Shown here piece by piece: positions 25,137 through 33,449 of a stretch of 48,085 nucleotides of DNA (position 1 is its first letter; the number at the start of each line of letters is the position of its first letter). Below the pieces are notes generated by a model. That model made no database searches. It saw nothing but the letters and a program-made list of their open reading frames with translations, and was not told the DNA's origin. Made by a program: the position numbers and the translations under genes. The stretch is from Candidatus Pacearchaeota archaeon (GTDB lineage: Archaea; Nanobdellota; Nanobdellia; Pacearchaeales; GW2011-AR1), in assembly GCA_038874355.1 (NCBI GenBank), contig JAVZCO010000001.1, positions 386,074 through 434,158 of the forward strand, read 5' to 3'.

Positions 25137-25220
25137 GCGGGGGTTCCGGAGTGGTCAAACGGGCAGGACTTAAGATCCTGTGGCTTAGTGCCTTCAGAGG
25201 TTCGAATCCTCTCTCCCGCA
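25137..25220 (+). tRNA. tRNA-Leu (UAA)
   Basis: 84 nt class II tRNA with a long variable arm (GTGGCTTAGTGCCTTC region). Acceptor GCGGGGG/CTCCCGC, discriminator A, loop CTTAAGA with anticodon TAA. TATA box at 25104-25111 predicts a 4-nt leader. Confidence 0.96.
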
Positions 25221-25328
25221 TTTTTCACTTTTATTTTTATTTCTTTAAAATTTTATAATAATTTTATAAATTAAAAAGAAAATTATTCATTAAAAGAAAA
25301 AATAAAAAATTTTCTTAAAAAATAAAAA

Positions 25329-25400
25329 CGCCCACACCGAGAGTCGAACTCGGATTGCATCCGTGACAGGGATGCGTCATAGCCGTTAGACCATGTGGGC
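25329..25400 (-). tRNA. tRNA-Asp (GUC)
   Basis: 72 nt. Acceptor GCCCACA/TGTGGGC, discriminator G, anticodon stem GCATC/GATGC region with loop CTGTCAC, anticodon GTC. Minus-strand TATA TTTAAAAA (25435-25428) predicts a 6-nt leader. Confidence 0.95.
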
Positions 25401-25471
25401 AGAATATTAATTTTAAGCATAAAATGATTTTTAAATTTTTCTTATTACAATTATTTTTCTAAAATATTATA

Positions 25472-25957
25472 TTGAAAAATAATAATCCTTTTAAAATAAA
25501 AATTATTAAAAAATTAATGGAATTGGAAAAAATTTTAAAAAAACAAAATTTATCAAATTTAAAAATATTAAATAATAGTATGGTTAATTTTGAATATAAG
25601 GATTTCTATGTACATTTTTTTATTTATCAAGATGTAATGTATGGAGAAGCTTACAAAAAAAATATTATAAACGATACTGAACAATTAAGATATTGTAGAT
25701 TTTTATTTTTTCCTTCAAAAAAGGAAAGAGAAGAATTTGAAAAAGAAGCTGGATATATTCATTTCATATTAGAAGGTAATTTAAAAAGGAACATAAAAAA
25801 TTTAATAAGATTGTTAGAAACTCCTAAGGAGAATATATTTCTATTAGAAGATAAAAAAGGAACAGTTTTTTTAAAAAATAATGAAGATATAAGAAGAAAA
25901 ATTAATTTTTTAAGATTAAGAAATTTCATAAATAAGAAAAAGTATTATAAGAAATAA
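25472..25957 (+). CDS. Unknown protein, ~160 aa
   Basis: Basic, soluble, mixed alpha/beta. Contains FEYKDFYVHFFIYQDVMYGEAY and a YIHFILEGNLKRNIKNLIRLLE helix; no recognised domain. Start is uncertain: the longest frame opens with TTG at 25472, while the first ATG is at 25517 (MELEKILKK). An in-frame TAA at 25460 blocks further extension. It is followed 30 nt later by a protease gene that has its own promoter. Confidence 0.6.
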   Translation: MKNNNPFKIKIIKKLMELEKILKKQNLSNLKILNNSMVNFEYKDFYVHFFIYQDVMYGEAYKKNIINDTEQLRYCRFLFFPSKKEREEFEKEAGYIHFILEGNLKRNIKNLIRLLETPKENIFLLEDKKGTVFLKNNEDIRRKINFLRLRNFINKKKYYKK

Positions 25958-25987
25958 TTTTAAAAATATGGGAAATATTTAAATTAT

Positions 25988-26914
25988 ATGAAAAATTATA
26001 TATTTTTTATTTTTTTATTAATTATCATTTCTTCTGGTTATTTTTTTCTAAAACTAAATTTCTTTACAGAACCAAAAAAATTAGAAGTTAACAAAACTCA
26101 AATAAATTATAATAATCAAATCTCAAGTTATGAAAATGAATTACAGATTTGTCAAAATACAAAATTTAACCATAATAATATTACATATTCTATTGATTCT
26201 AACTGCAAAGAAAATAAAATAAAAAGAATAGAAGAAGCTTTTAAAATTATAGAAAAGGAAGTTGGAGAAATAAAATTTATTAGAGTAAATAGCGATGCTG
26301 ATATAGATGTAATATGTCAAAATATAAAAATCCCAACAGAAACAAAAGGATACTTTATTGCCGGAGAAGGTGGGCCAACATCTTTGATTAACACAAGTTT
26401 ATTCTGTATTATAGAAAAAGGGAAGGTTTTATTATATAAGGAAAAAGATTATTGTGATTATCCTAATGTAGAATTACATGAGATTTTACATGTTTTTGGC
26501 TTTGGGCATTCAGATAATGAAAGAAGTATAATGTTTAATACTTCATTTTGCAATCAAATTTTAACAAAGGATATAATAGATGAAATGAAAAGATTATATA
26601 GTATAAAGAATCTTCCAGAATTATATTTTGAGGATGTAGAAATAAAAAAACACGGATTATATATAGATTTTAATTTAAAAATTAAAAATTCTGGATTAAT
26701 AGAAGCAAAAAATGTTTCTTTATTAATAAAAGAATATCCATCTTATAAAAAAATCGATTCTTTTGAACTATCTGATATAGAATATGGTGCTGGAAAATCT
26801 ATAAATGTAGAGAATTTAAGAATTCCTTTAAAAACAAAAAAATTAATTTTTGAGATTTTCTCTATTCAAGAAGAAATAGATAAAGAAAATAATTTTTTAG
26901 AAGTAGAATTATAA
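25988..26914 (+). CDS. Membrane-anchored or secreted zinc metalloprotease (metzincin type) with CARDB-like tail
   Basis: 308 aa. Hydrophobic residues 4-24 form a signal peptide or anchor. HEILHVFGFGH at 164-174 is the HExxHxxGxxH zinc site of metzincins, and Met182 in SIMFN is the Met-turn, as in matrixin-like peptidases. Six Cys residues in the extracellular part could form disulfides. Residues about 210-308 form a beta domain like the CARDB/COG1361 modules of archaeal surface proteins. Substrate unknown; probably cell-surface turnover. TATA TTTAAAAA 29 nt upstream gives a leaderless start. Confidence 0.8.
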   Translation: MKNYIFFIFLLIIISSGYFFLKLNFFTEPKKLEVNKTQINYNNQISSYENELQICQNTKFNHNNITYSIDSNCKENKIKRIEEAFKIIEKEVGEIKFIRVNSDADIDVICQNIKIPTETKGYFIAGEGGPTSLINTSLFCIIEKGKVLLYKEKDYCDYPNVELHEILHVFGFGHSDNERSIMFNTSFCNQILTKDIIDEMKRLYSIKNLPELYFEDVEIKKHGLYIDFNLKIKNSGLIEAKNVSLLIKEYPSYKKIDSFELSDIEYGAGKSINVENLRIPLKTKKLIFEIFSIQEEIDKENNFLEVEL

Positions 26915-26919
26915 TAAAT

Positions 26920-28173
26920 TTATTCAGATTTTTCTTTTAAATTTTTTTCTTTTGTCTCTTCTTCTTTTTTTTCATTTTCTTCTTTTATTTCTTTTTCTTC
27001 TTCAATTTCTTTACCTTTTTCTAATTCATAAGAAAATTTTTTCCTTGCTATTATAATAAGAATAATTAAGATTAAAAAAAGAATTGATGTAACAATAATC
27101 GGTAATAAATAATACAAATTTATGTTTCCTTTTTTAGGATAATTAATAAATAAATCTTCTTTTGGTATTATGCTTAAAGAAAAATCTTCGCAATTATTAA
27201 ATTTTGTTAATTTCGCATCTTTTGATTCATAATAATATAACCATCTCTTTTTGCCATTATCATCTTCACCATAATATATTCTTTTATTTATTCCAGCATA
27301 TCCTAACTTAGCTAAATTAGAAATCTCTAAAATATCCTTATTAGAAATTGTTATTAAATTATTAAATCTAATCCATCTTATCTCTTTTTCTGTTATTAAA
27401 TTCCAATCTATATCACTTAAATCTTCTTTATAATTTCTTGTTAGATTTTGTTTTTGTAAAGAATAAAAAAAATCGCTCTTTAAATCCGGATAAAATTTTT
27501 CCATTATTTTTTTTCCACTATTTTCTATTTTATAATTTAAAAAAAGTTCATCTACTTTATCTATAATTTTTAAGTTTTTTAATAGGTTTTCTATTTCTTC
27601 TTTATTTTTATTATTTATGCAAAAAACCCCGGTAGAGTAATATACTTTCTTTCCATCACAATTATAATCTCTTATATCTTCTCCATAAATTTCTATGTTT
27701 ATTTTTGTGGAATTAGAGATGGAATTATCTAAATAAATAAAGAGATTTTCTTTATAAAATGAACAGAAATTTAAAAAACATTCGTAATCCCATGAAGACG
27801 CATTATTAAATATACTCTCATTAAAAGATAAACTTTTATTTTTTAGTACTGTGGAAAATTCAAAAAAAGAGACTTCTTCAGAAGTTTTATTTACAGGAAC
27901 TTGTATTCTTAAAGACAAACAGTCATAACAGAAAGGATAAGAAACTTTTTTTAATATTAAAGCAATATTATCACTTACAGAAGATTTAAATATAAAATTT
28001 CCATTTATATAATTAACATTTTTTGCGTTTTCTAGTAAACTTAAATCTTTTGTTATATCCTGTTTATTAAATAATATTTCTATAGCATAATCATCTAAAG
28101 AATTTATACAATCTGCATAAACCAAACTTATAAGATTAATAGAAAGTATTATTAATAAAAATATTTTTTTCAT
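26920..28173 (-). CDS. Secreted membrane-anchored protein of unknown function
   Basis: 417 aa. Signal peptide (1-20, ending VYADC), a large extracellular region with at least eight Cys including C-x2-C in FCYDC, many Asn sequons, one membrane helix near 355-378 (PIIVTSILFLILIILIII) and a Glu/Lys-rich cytoplasmic tail. No enzymatic motif visible. Convergent with the metalloprotease, 5 nt apart, but not co-transcribed. Confidence 0.7.
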   Translation of the reverse strand: MKKIFLLIILSINLISLVYADCINSLDDYAIEILFNKQDITKDLSLLENAKNVNYINGNFIFKSSVSDNIALILKKVSYPFCYDCLSLRIQVPVNKTSEEVSFFEFSTVLKNKSLSFNESIFNNASSWDYECFLNFCSFYKENLFIYLDNSISNSTKINIEIYGEDIRDYNCDGKKVYYSTGVFCINNKNKEEIENLLKNLKIIDKVDELFLNYKIENSGKKIMEKFYPDLKSDFFYSLQKQNLTRNYKEDLSDIDWNLITEKEIRWIRFNNLITISNKDILEISNLAKLGYAGINKRIYYGEDDNGKKRWLYYYESKDAKLTKFNNCEDFSLSIIPKEDLFINYPKKGNINLYYLLPIIVTSILFLILIILIIIARKKFSYELEKGKEIEEEKEIKEENEKKEEETKEKNLKEKSE

Positions 28174-28398
28174 TTTTAGAAAAATAAAAATGTATTTTTA
28201 AGTATTACTATAATGAAATATAATAAATATTTTATTGAAGTTTTATTTACCAAAAATTTAACTCATTATGTTTAGGTATAATTTTTTGATAATATTTCTA
28301 TTAATTATTTTTTTCTGACTCTTTTATAAATTTTAAAATCTAATCGCTTTTTTAATTTTACTTTTATAGAATCTATTTTATTAAATCTTGTAAATTTT
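28174..28398. other. 225-bp intergenic region, no feature seen
   Basis: AT-rich, with a minus-strand TATA-like TTAAAAATA about 29 nt from the 417-aa gene start. No ORF, hairpin or RNA motif that I can support. Confidence 0.5.
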
Positions 28399-28683
28399 TT
28401 ATTCTATCTTTTCTAATATGCTAGGAAATTCTTTCATAACTTTATTTATTACTTCTTTATCTTTTAAGTTTGGTTCTTTTTGTAAAATATTTATTGCTTT
28501 AGAAGCAGCCGCAATCATTGCCATTCTTGTTTTATAATCATTAACACTATTAGATTTTTCTGAAACATATTTAATTATTTTTTCATAATCAATTACAAAA
28601 TCAATTTTTGGATTTTCCTTCCTATATTTTAGAACTTCATTAACCGCATTTATCATATTAATTTTTATATCAACATTTACCAT
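28399..28683 (-). CDS. Small helical protein of unknown function, 94 aa
   Basis: Soluble, predicted all-helical; YKTRMAMIAAASKAINILQ is the most regular helix. No known motif. Isolated between the 417-aa membrane protein gene and tRNA-Tyr on the same strand. Single-domain and well-formed with a TATA-like AATAAATTTA near -27, so probably real. Confidence 0.6.
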   Translation of the reverse strand: MVNVDIKINMINAVNEVLKYRKENPKIDFVIDYEKIIKYVSEKSNSVNDYKTRMAMIAAASKAINILQKEPNLKDKEVINKVMKEFPSILEKIE

Positions 28684-28817
28684 TTTTTATTTATCTTTAT
28701 TAAATTTATTTCTATAACAGTTTATCTTAATCATCTTTGTTAATATCTTTTTTATATCTTTCTATTTTGTAAATTTATTAATTTTTTATTTTTATATTTT
28801 TCTTTTTTAAATTTAAA

Positions 28818-28955
28818 TCCCCGCGGCAAGAATCGAACTTGCGATCTCTCGGTTTCTGTAATGAGCATCCGGCTTATCAAGCTTCATTCTTTTCCTTTAG
28901 GAATGTCTGCTCTAAATTTCTACAGCCGAGCGCTCTACCACTGAGCTACGCGGGG
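28818..28955 (-). tRNA. tRNA-Tyr (GUA) with 66-nt intron
   Basis: 138-nt gene. Exon 1 28955-28920 (acceptor CCCCGCG, D arm, CTCGG CTGTAG), intron 28919-28854, exon 2 28853-28818 (A, CCGAG, T arm, CGCGGGG, discriminator A). Mature tRNA 72 nt, anticodon GTA. The intron is at the canonical 37/38 site. It can fold into GAGCA/TGCTC, CATTC/GAATG and GCTT/AAGC helices. The C1-G72 pair is the archaeal/eukaryotic tyrosine identity element. Confidence 0.93.
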
Positions 28956-29035
28956 ATAAATATAATTATGAATAACTATTTTTAAAATTATCTTAATTTA
29001 AAATTATTTCAAGAAGCATATTTCTATCTTGCTAT

Positions 29036-29071
29036 TAAAAAATAAAAAGAAAAAAGAAAAAAGAAAAAATT
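29036..29071 (-). terminator. Poly-U terminator of the S-layer gene
   Basis: Just after the S-layer stop, the minus strand reads runs of six T separated by single C residues (three 7-bp repeats GAAAAAA on the plus strand), a typical archaeal oligo-T termination region. Confidence 0.6.
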
Positions 29072-29081
29072 ATTCACAGTT

Positions 29082-31421
29082 TTATGCACCTGTTGCAGGT
29101 CCTATTAATGGGGGAGCACCAACATCAGTTGATATTCCTTCTAATAGTTTGTCAGCAGCTTTTCTTGTGTCTGCTGCTTCCCAACCTGCTACAAGTACAG
29201 CGATTTTTCCTGATTGAGCTCCAGTTACAACACTATTTGCTGCAACTACTTTTATTACATATTTGTCTTTTTGGATTGTACTTGATTCACCACAAGATGG
29301 ATATGCAACATTAAGTATTTTTGCAGCTAAGCTGTTTACACAGCTTCCACCAACAACAATTAAGTTTTTGTCTGTTGGTATTGTGTCTGTGTCTTTTATT
29401 ATTTGAACAGATGAAGCACCACTTGTTGTTGATACTGCTTTTGCTTCTGTTACATAAACCTTACCGTAAGATTCGTCTCCATGATAAATTATTTTCAATG
29501 AATCTTGGTCTCCACTTGTGTCATGTAACAATTCTGTTGCTAATTCTCCATAAATAAAACTTCTGAATACATCTGTATCTTCAATTTCTAATCCTCCATC
29601 AGGCGTTTCTCCTACAATTCCACTTACTGTTGCTTTATCTGATGTCCATCCAAGAGTTACATTGAATTGCTTTCCTGCAGTTGTAGAGCCTGTTTTATCT
29701 TCTTCTCTAAATCCAAGCTGATATGAAGTTACTGCAGTATAACCATCAGCAGTAGCATTTGCTTGGAATTCAGGCCATTTAACTGGTGTGGCTGTATAAT
29801 TAGCAGCATCTTTTGCTATTGGCAAATAAACTTTTAATCCTTCTTTGGAGAACAATCTATCAAAATAGACATTTGTTCCAGAATTAATAACTACTGATTT
29901 TCCATTTCTGTCAATAGCACCAATTGTTAAAGAGACACTTCCTAAATTTACTGTATCTCCTTGAACTGCTTCTGCTTTTTTATCTACCCAACTTCCATCC
30001 TTGTAATATTGTATGGATGTTGTGTTTGTTGTTCCGTCAGATTTAACACCAAAGTTTGTAGCTCTCATAAGATAAGATTCTTTATTTAATCCATCATCAT
30101 ATGAAGCAACAAAATATTGGTGTAAGTCACTATCAAAGGTTATGGTTGTTGTTGTTGAATTTGCTGTTAATAACCCCTTTCCTGCTTCTCTTCCTGTTCC
30201 TTGCCATACTGTTCCATTACCATACATTAAATCTATATCTGCATTTCCATCTTTAAGAGGGAAAGATTTTAATCTAATGTAGGTATTTGAACCTTTTTCA
30301 ACTTTTATTTCTTCATTAGCTGGGTAGTGCATTCCATTAAAAATAATTTTCACATTTTCAAATACAGGCATTGTTAATGCTTGGTCTTCTGTTGCAAAAA
30401 CATCTTCATCTGCTTTCCATTCAAGAACTATCTTATTAAGTCCTGCTCCTGAATTTGTGAAATAAGCTGTTAAATCATTCATAGTTACATCATTCACTTT
30501 TACTGGCAATCCATGTCTTAATTCAATTTTTCCGCTTCCTATGCTGAATTCTACACTTGCAATTGTTCCTGCAACATCTCTCATTGCTATATCTTTTATT
30601 CCAATATAAGTTTTATCTAATAACTTATATGTTTGTCCTTCTCTTAAACTATTTGTTAATTCTCCATTAACACTCAACTTTACTTCTGGATTAGAAGCCG
30701 CTCCACTTAGTGTAGCTATTGATATAGTGTATGTTTTTCCTCCAACAGTTACTGTTTTTGTTTCTCCTTCATTTATCAATATTGTATTTGCTGCATCCAG
30801 TAAATTAATAGTAGTGTTTGTTGTAACACTACTTATGAAATAATCTTTTCCCATTATTTCAATATCTGTATTTGTTAAATCAGCCCATTCAGGATTAGTT
30901 GAAAATTCTAAGGTATAATTAAGAATTGTTGTTCCAGAAGGTACTCTTATACCAACTGTAGGGACATCTGATTTATAATCAGAATCCTCGAATAATGATA
31001 ATGTAAGATTAGTTAATTGAATCTTTTGTGTGTATTCAAAAGCGTCATTATCATCATCCAAGTACTCTCCATCTTTAAGTATAGTACCTAAATCATCGCT
31101 TGTTATTGTGCCAGAAACAACATCTAATATACCTTTTCCAATGCTGAATTTAGTAGCTGCTCTTTCAATTGGATATTTATCTCCTTCACCAACACTTATT
31201 TCTCCAATATTTGTAGTAACCTTGCTATTCAAATTGCTTTGGATAGCTGTTGCAGCACCACTATCTAATGGAGCATTTGAACCTACTATTATAGCAGCAT
31301 CAGCAACTCCATTAACAACAAATGGTGCTGGGTAATTAGCAGCTAAAGCAAATCCGGCAGTACTTCCCAACATTAAAGCGCTTGCTACAACTGAAGCTAC
31401 TTTTCTAAAATTAAATTTCAT
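29082..31421 (-). CDS. S-layer protein (methanococcal Sla-like family)
   Basis: 779 aa. Signal peptide 1-28 (MKFNFRKVASVVASALMLGS, cleaved after AFALA or GFALA), then the family's N-terminal hallmark ANYPAPFVVNGVADAAIIVG and the C-terminal hallmark KIAVLVAGWEAADTRKAADK. Acidic, Thr/Ser-rich beta domains lie between. It forms the paracrystalline cell envelope and should be the most abundant protein; base composition is less AT-extreme than neighbours, as expected for high expression. No C-terminal membrane helix, so anchoring must use another route. Preceded by GGAGGTC 8 nt before the ATG and a structured ~129-nt leader. Confidence 0.92.
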   Translation of the reverse strand: MKFNFRKVASVVASALMLGSTAGFALAANYPAPFVVNGVADAAIIVGSNAPLDSGAATAIQSNLNSKVTTNIGEISVGEGDKYPIERAATKFSIGKGILDVVSGTITSDDLGTILKDGEYLDDDNDAFEYTQKIQLTNLTLSLFEDSDYKSDVPTVGIRVPSGTTILNYTLEFSTNPEWADLTNTDIEIMGKDYFISSVTTNTTINLLDAANTILINEGETKTVTVGGKTYTISIATLSGAASNPEVKLSVNGELTNSLREGQTYKLLDKTYIGIKDIAMRDVAGTIASVEFSIGSGKIELRHGLPVKVNDVTMNDLTAYFTNSGAGLNKIVLEWKADEDVFATEDQALTMPVFENVKIIFNGMHYPANEEIKVEKGSNTYIRLKSFPLKDGNADIDLMYGNGTVWQGTGREAGKGLLTANSTTTTITFDSDLHQYFVASYDDGLNKESYLMRATNFGVKSDGTTNTTSIQYYKDGSWVDKKAEAVQGDTVNLGSVSLTIGAIDRNGKSVVINSGTNVYFDRLFSKEGLKVYLPIAKDAANYTATPVKWPEFQANATADGYTAVTSYQLGFREEDKTGSTTAGKQFNVTLGWTSDKATVSGIVGETPDGGLEIEDTDVFRSFIYGELATELLHDTSGDQDSLKIIYHGDESYGKVYVTEAKAVSTTSGASSVQIIKDTDTIPTDKNLIVVGGSCVNSLAAKILNVAYPSCGESSTIQKDKYVIKVVAANSVVTGAQSGKIAVLVAGWEAADTRKAADKLLEGISTDVGAPPLIGPATGA

Positions 31422-31551
31422 TTTCTTTGACCTCCTTTCACTTAATTAAAGGCCTTGTCTGTATTAGGCAACATTAATAGATAAGATTGGCTGCCTTTTT
31501 TTACAGACATTCAACTCCATAAGGGGAGTTTAGGCCTACGCATAAAGCGTA
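31422..31551 (-). promoter_or_regulatory. Structured 5' leader of the S-layer mRNA with strong Shine-Dalgarno site
   Basis: In transcript order: hairpin TACGC/GCGTA (31551-31537 region), AGGCCT (31537-31532), hairpin AACTCC/GGAGTT (31530-31513), TGTCTGTA (31509-31502), AGGCAGC (31496-31490) pairing with GTTGCCT (31472-31466), TACAGACA (31463-31456) pairing with TGTCTGTA, and a second AGGCCT (31455-31450) closing the junction. Then GGAGGTC and the ATG. Every stem is closed by intact complementarity within an otherwise AT-rich region. Likely function: translational control or stabilisation of the S-layer mRNA. Confidence 0.7.
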
Positions 31552-31571
31552 ATTATATTATAATTTTAGTA

Positions 31572-31587
31572 TTTTTAAATCTTTCTA
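31572..31587 (-). promoter_or_regulatory. S-layer gene promoter
   Basis: Minus strand AGAAAGA followed by TTTAAAAA (31579-31572); a 29-nt spacing puts the start at about 31550, exactly where the structured leader begins. Confidence 0.7.
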
Positions 31588-31955
31588 TTTTTTATACAAA
31601 AAAATATAAAAAATACCTCGATTTTCCCATTTTCATTTATAAATATTATGTTATCACTTAAAGTGACAATAAATAAAATAGAAAGATTTAAATAGATATA
31701 TGTTATTATAAAACATATATACAAAATTAAAACATATAAATAAAAAATATATATTAAATATATATGTTTGAAAATATACTCTATATAAAAAAATATACAA
31801 ATAAATTTGCTTATGCGATCTAAATTGCAAAGCGAAATAATATAAAATATAGATAATAGAGATAAAAAATTAAATTATAAAAGATTAAGTTTTAATAAAA
31901 TAAATAAAAAACTAATATTAAATAAAATAAAAAAAGATAGATGTAGTACCTAAAA
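31588..31955. other. AT-rich divergent region between S-layer and wHTH genes
   Basis: Contains palindrome TCACTT-A-AAGTGA (31656-31668), a plus-strand promoter AGAAAGATTTAAATA (TATA 31687-31694), AT-only inverted repeats around ACATATA/TATATGT, and a small GC-richer hairpin TTTGC/GCAAA near 31807-31834. If the promoter drives the wHTH gene, its leader would be ~240 nt. No ORF. Confidence 0.45.
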
Positions 31956-32315
31956 ATGGCAAGAAAAAGAGAAAGAATAGTAAATTTATATGTAAGACCA
32001 GGAAATTTTGCTTTTTTCTTTAGAAGAATATCTGGGAATAAAGAAGAATACGATTTTTCAGAATTAGAAGATTTAAGAAAAGTTCTAAATAATGAAAAAG
32101 CAAAAATATTAAGTATTATTAAAACAAAATCTCCAAGCAGCATATATGATTTAGCAAAAGAACTAAAAAGGGATTTTAAAGCAGTAAGAGAAGATGTTAA
32201 ACTTTTAGAAAAATTTGGTTTAATAGAATTAAGAAGTATAATTAAAGGTAAGAGAAGATGCTTAAAACCAGAAATAGCTCTAGATACTTTACAGATAAAT
32301 ATAAACTTTGATTAA
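31956..32315 (+). CDS. Winged-helix DNA-binding protein (HVO_A0114-like)
   Basis: 119 aa. A basic N-terminus, then a winged helix: KILSIIKTKSPSSIYDLAKE (helix-turn), KRDFKAVREDVKLLEKFGLI as recognition helix, and a wing ELRSIIKGKRRCLKPEI. Similar to the small haloarchaeal HVO_A0114-type regulators. It is followed after 1 nt by the NFACT-R gene, so the two are one operon. Target unknown. Confidence 0.7.
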   Translation: MARKRERIVNLYVRPGNFAFFFRRISGNKEEYDFSELEDLRKVLNNEKAKILSIIKTKSPSSIYDLAKELKRDFKAVREDVKLLEKFGLIELRSIIKGKRRCLKPEIALDTLQININFD

Positions 32316-32316
32316 A

Positions 32317-32700
32317 ATGAAGATAAAATTCAGAAAACTCACACTCTCTTCAGGAAAAATCTTGCTTGCCGGAAGAGATGCACTAAGCAATGAAGAATTA
32401 ATAAAGCAAGTTAATGAAAATGAATATGTGTTGCATACAAAACAAAAAGGAAGCCCTTTTGTTAATATAAAAGCAAAAAAACAAGAAGTAACAAAAAAAG
32501 ATTTAAAAGAAGCTGCTATTTTCTGTGTTAAATACAGTCAAGCATGGAAAAAACCAAAAATTAAACCTTCTTTTGTAGAAGTTCATTATTTTTTAGGAAA
32601 AGATATTTTTAAAGATAAATATATGGCAATAGGAACATTTGGTGTAAAGAAATATAAAAAAATAATCATAAAAAAACAAGATATTATTTCTTTAGGCTAA
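32317..32700 (+). CDS. Stand-alone NFACT-R (RqcH C-terminal type) RNA-binding protein
   Basis: 127 aa from the ATG at 32317; a TTG three codons earlier is inside the upstream stop context and unlikely. FRKLTLSSGKILLAGRDALS, NEELIKQVNENEYVLHTKQK and GSPFVNIKAKK match NFACT-R, the domain of RqcH/NEMF that binds tRNA and ribosomes in quality control. The NFACT-N and coiled-coil parts are absent, so it is a single-domain form, as seen in some archaea and bacteria. 3' end overlaps the convergent Nudix gene by 9 nt. Confidence 0.8.
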   Translation: MKIKFRKLTLSSGKILLAGRDALSNEELIKQVNENEYVLHTKQKGSPFVNIKAKKQEVTKKDLKEAAIFCVKYSQAWKKPKIKPSFVEVHYFLGKDIFKDKYMAIGTFGVKKYKKIIIKKQDIISLG

Positions 32701-33135
32701 TTTCTTTTGTCCTTCATATTTTTTAATAAACTCATAAGCTTTTTCTAACATCTCTTTATTAGTTTTTATTTTTAATCTCTCTAAAGCTTTATTGAAAGGT
32801 AGCCAAACAAAACTTTCATGCTCATAAGATATTTTTGTTTTTGCTGCATCTTCTTTAGTTGTCTTACCTAAAAAGAATGTTGCTTCTTTATTTATAAAAT
32901 CATTTTCTCTTTTAAAGAACCATTTTTGTTTATATTTAAATCCCTTAATTAGTTGTATATTATTTATTCCTGTTTCTTCTATAGTTTCCCTTAATGCTGT
33001 TTCTAATTCATTTTCATTATTTTCTATTATCCCTTTAGGAAATCCCCAGTAAGTTTTATATTTCAATAAAATGAAATAAGGTATCTCATTATCTAGATAG
33101 TATAAAATTATTCCAGAAGATTTTTCTTTCATCAT
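32692..33135 (-). CDS. Nudix hydrolase (Ap4A hydrolase-like)
   Basis: 147 aa. KYKTYWGFPKGIIENNENEL leads into a full Nudix box, G-x5-E-x7-RE-x2-EE-x-G (GIIENNENELETALRETIEE then TGI). WGFPKG before the box and the EHESFVWLPF segment near residue 110 resemble asymmetric diadenosine tetraphosphatases. Clears alarmones or capped/oxidised nucleotides. Ten nt downstream of the DUF357 gene and probably co-transcribed with it. Confidence 0.88.
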   Translation of the reverse strand: MMKEKSSGIILYYLDNEIPYFILLKYKTYWGFPKGIIENNENELETALRETIEETGINNIQLIKGFKYKQKWFFKRENDFINKEATFFLGKTTKEDAAKTKISYEHESFVWLPFNKALERLKIKTNKEMLEKAYEFIKKYEGQKKLA

Positions 33136-33144
33136 TTTTATTCT

Positions 33145-33396
33145 TTAATCATCCTCTTTTAAAAAACCTTTTTGTAAGCCTATTTCAATCCATGCCCAAG
33201 CCCAAATAACAGCTTCAAAAGCTTCTATAAATTTATTTTCAACTAGAAAATACTTATAATCAGCAAGATAAGCATCTATATTCTCTAAAAAATCTTCATA
33301 TTTTTTATTTTTTACTTTTATATTCTTTCTTTTTTCTTTAGCTTTTTTAAACCACTTTTCTGCTTCTTGAATTAATCTTTTTTCAGTATTACTCAT
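33145..33396 (-). CDS. DUF357 family protein
   Basis: 83 aa helical protein with the family's signature ENIDAYLADYKYFLVENKFI and EAFEAVIWAWAWIEIGLQKG. DUF357 proteins are small, widespread archaeal proteins of unknown function. Promoter is the shared palindromic TATA box at 33419-33428, 29-30 nt upstream; the Nudix gene follows after 9 nt. Confidence 0.8.
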   Translation of the reverse strand: MSNTEKRLIQEAEKWFKKAKEKRKNIKVKNKKYEDFLENIDAYLADYKYFLVENKFIEAFEAVIWAWAWIEIGLQKGFLKEDD

Positions 33397-33418
33397 TTTA
33401 TATATTTTATCACAATAG

Positions 33419-33428
33419 TATTTAAATA
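33419..33428. promoter_or_regulatory. Palindromic TATA box serving two divergent genes
   Basis: TATTTAAATA reads the same on both strands. On the plus strand TTTAAATA starts 29 nt before the ATG at 33450, on the minus strand 30 nt before the ATG at 33396. The intergenic space is 53 bp and has no other TATA-like octamer at the right distance. Confidence 0.65.
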
Positions 33429-33449
33429 TTATTTATTAATTTAATAATT

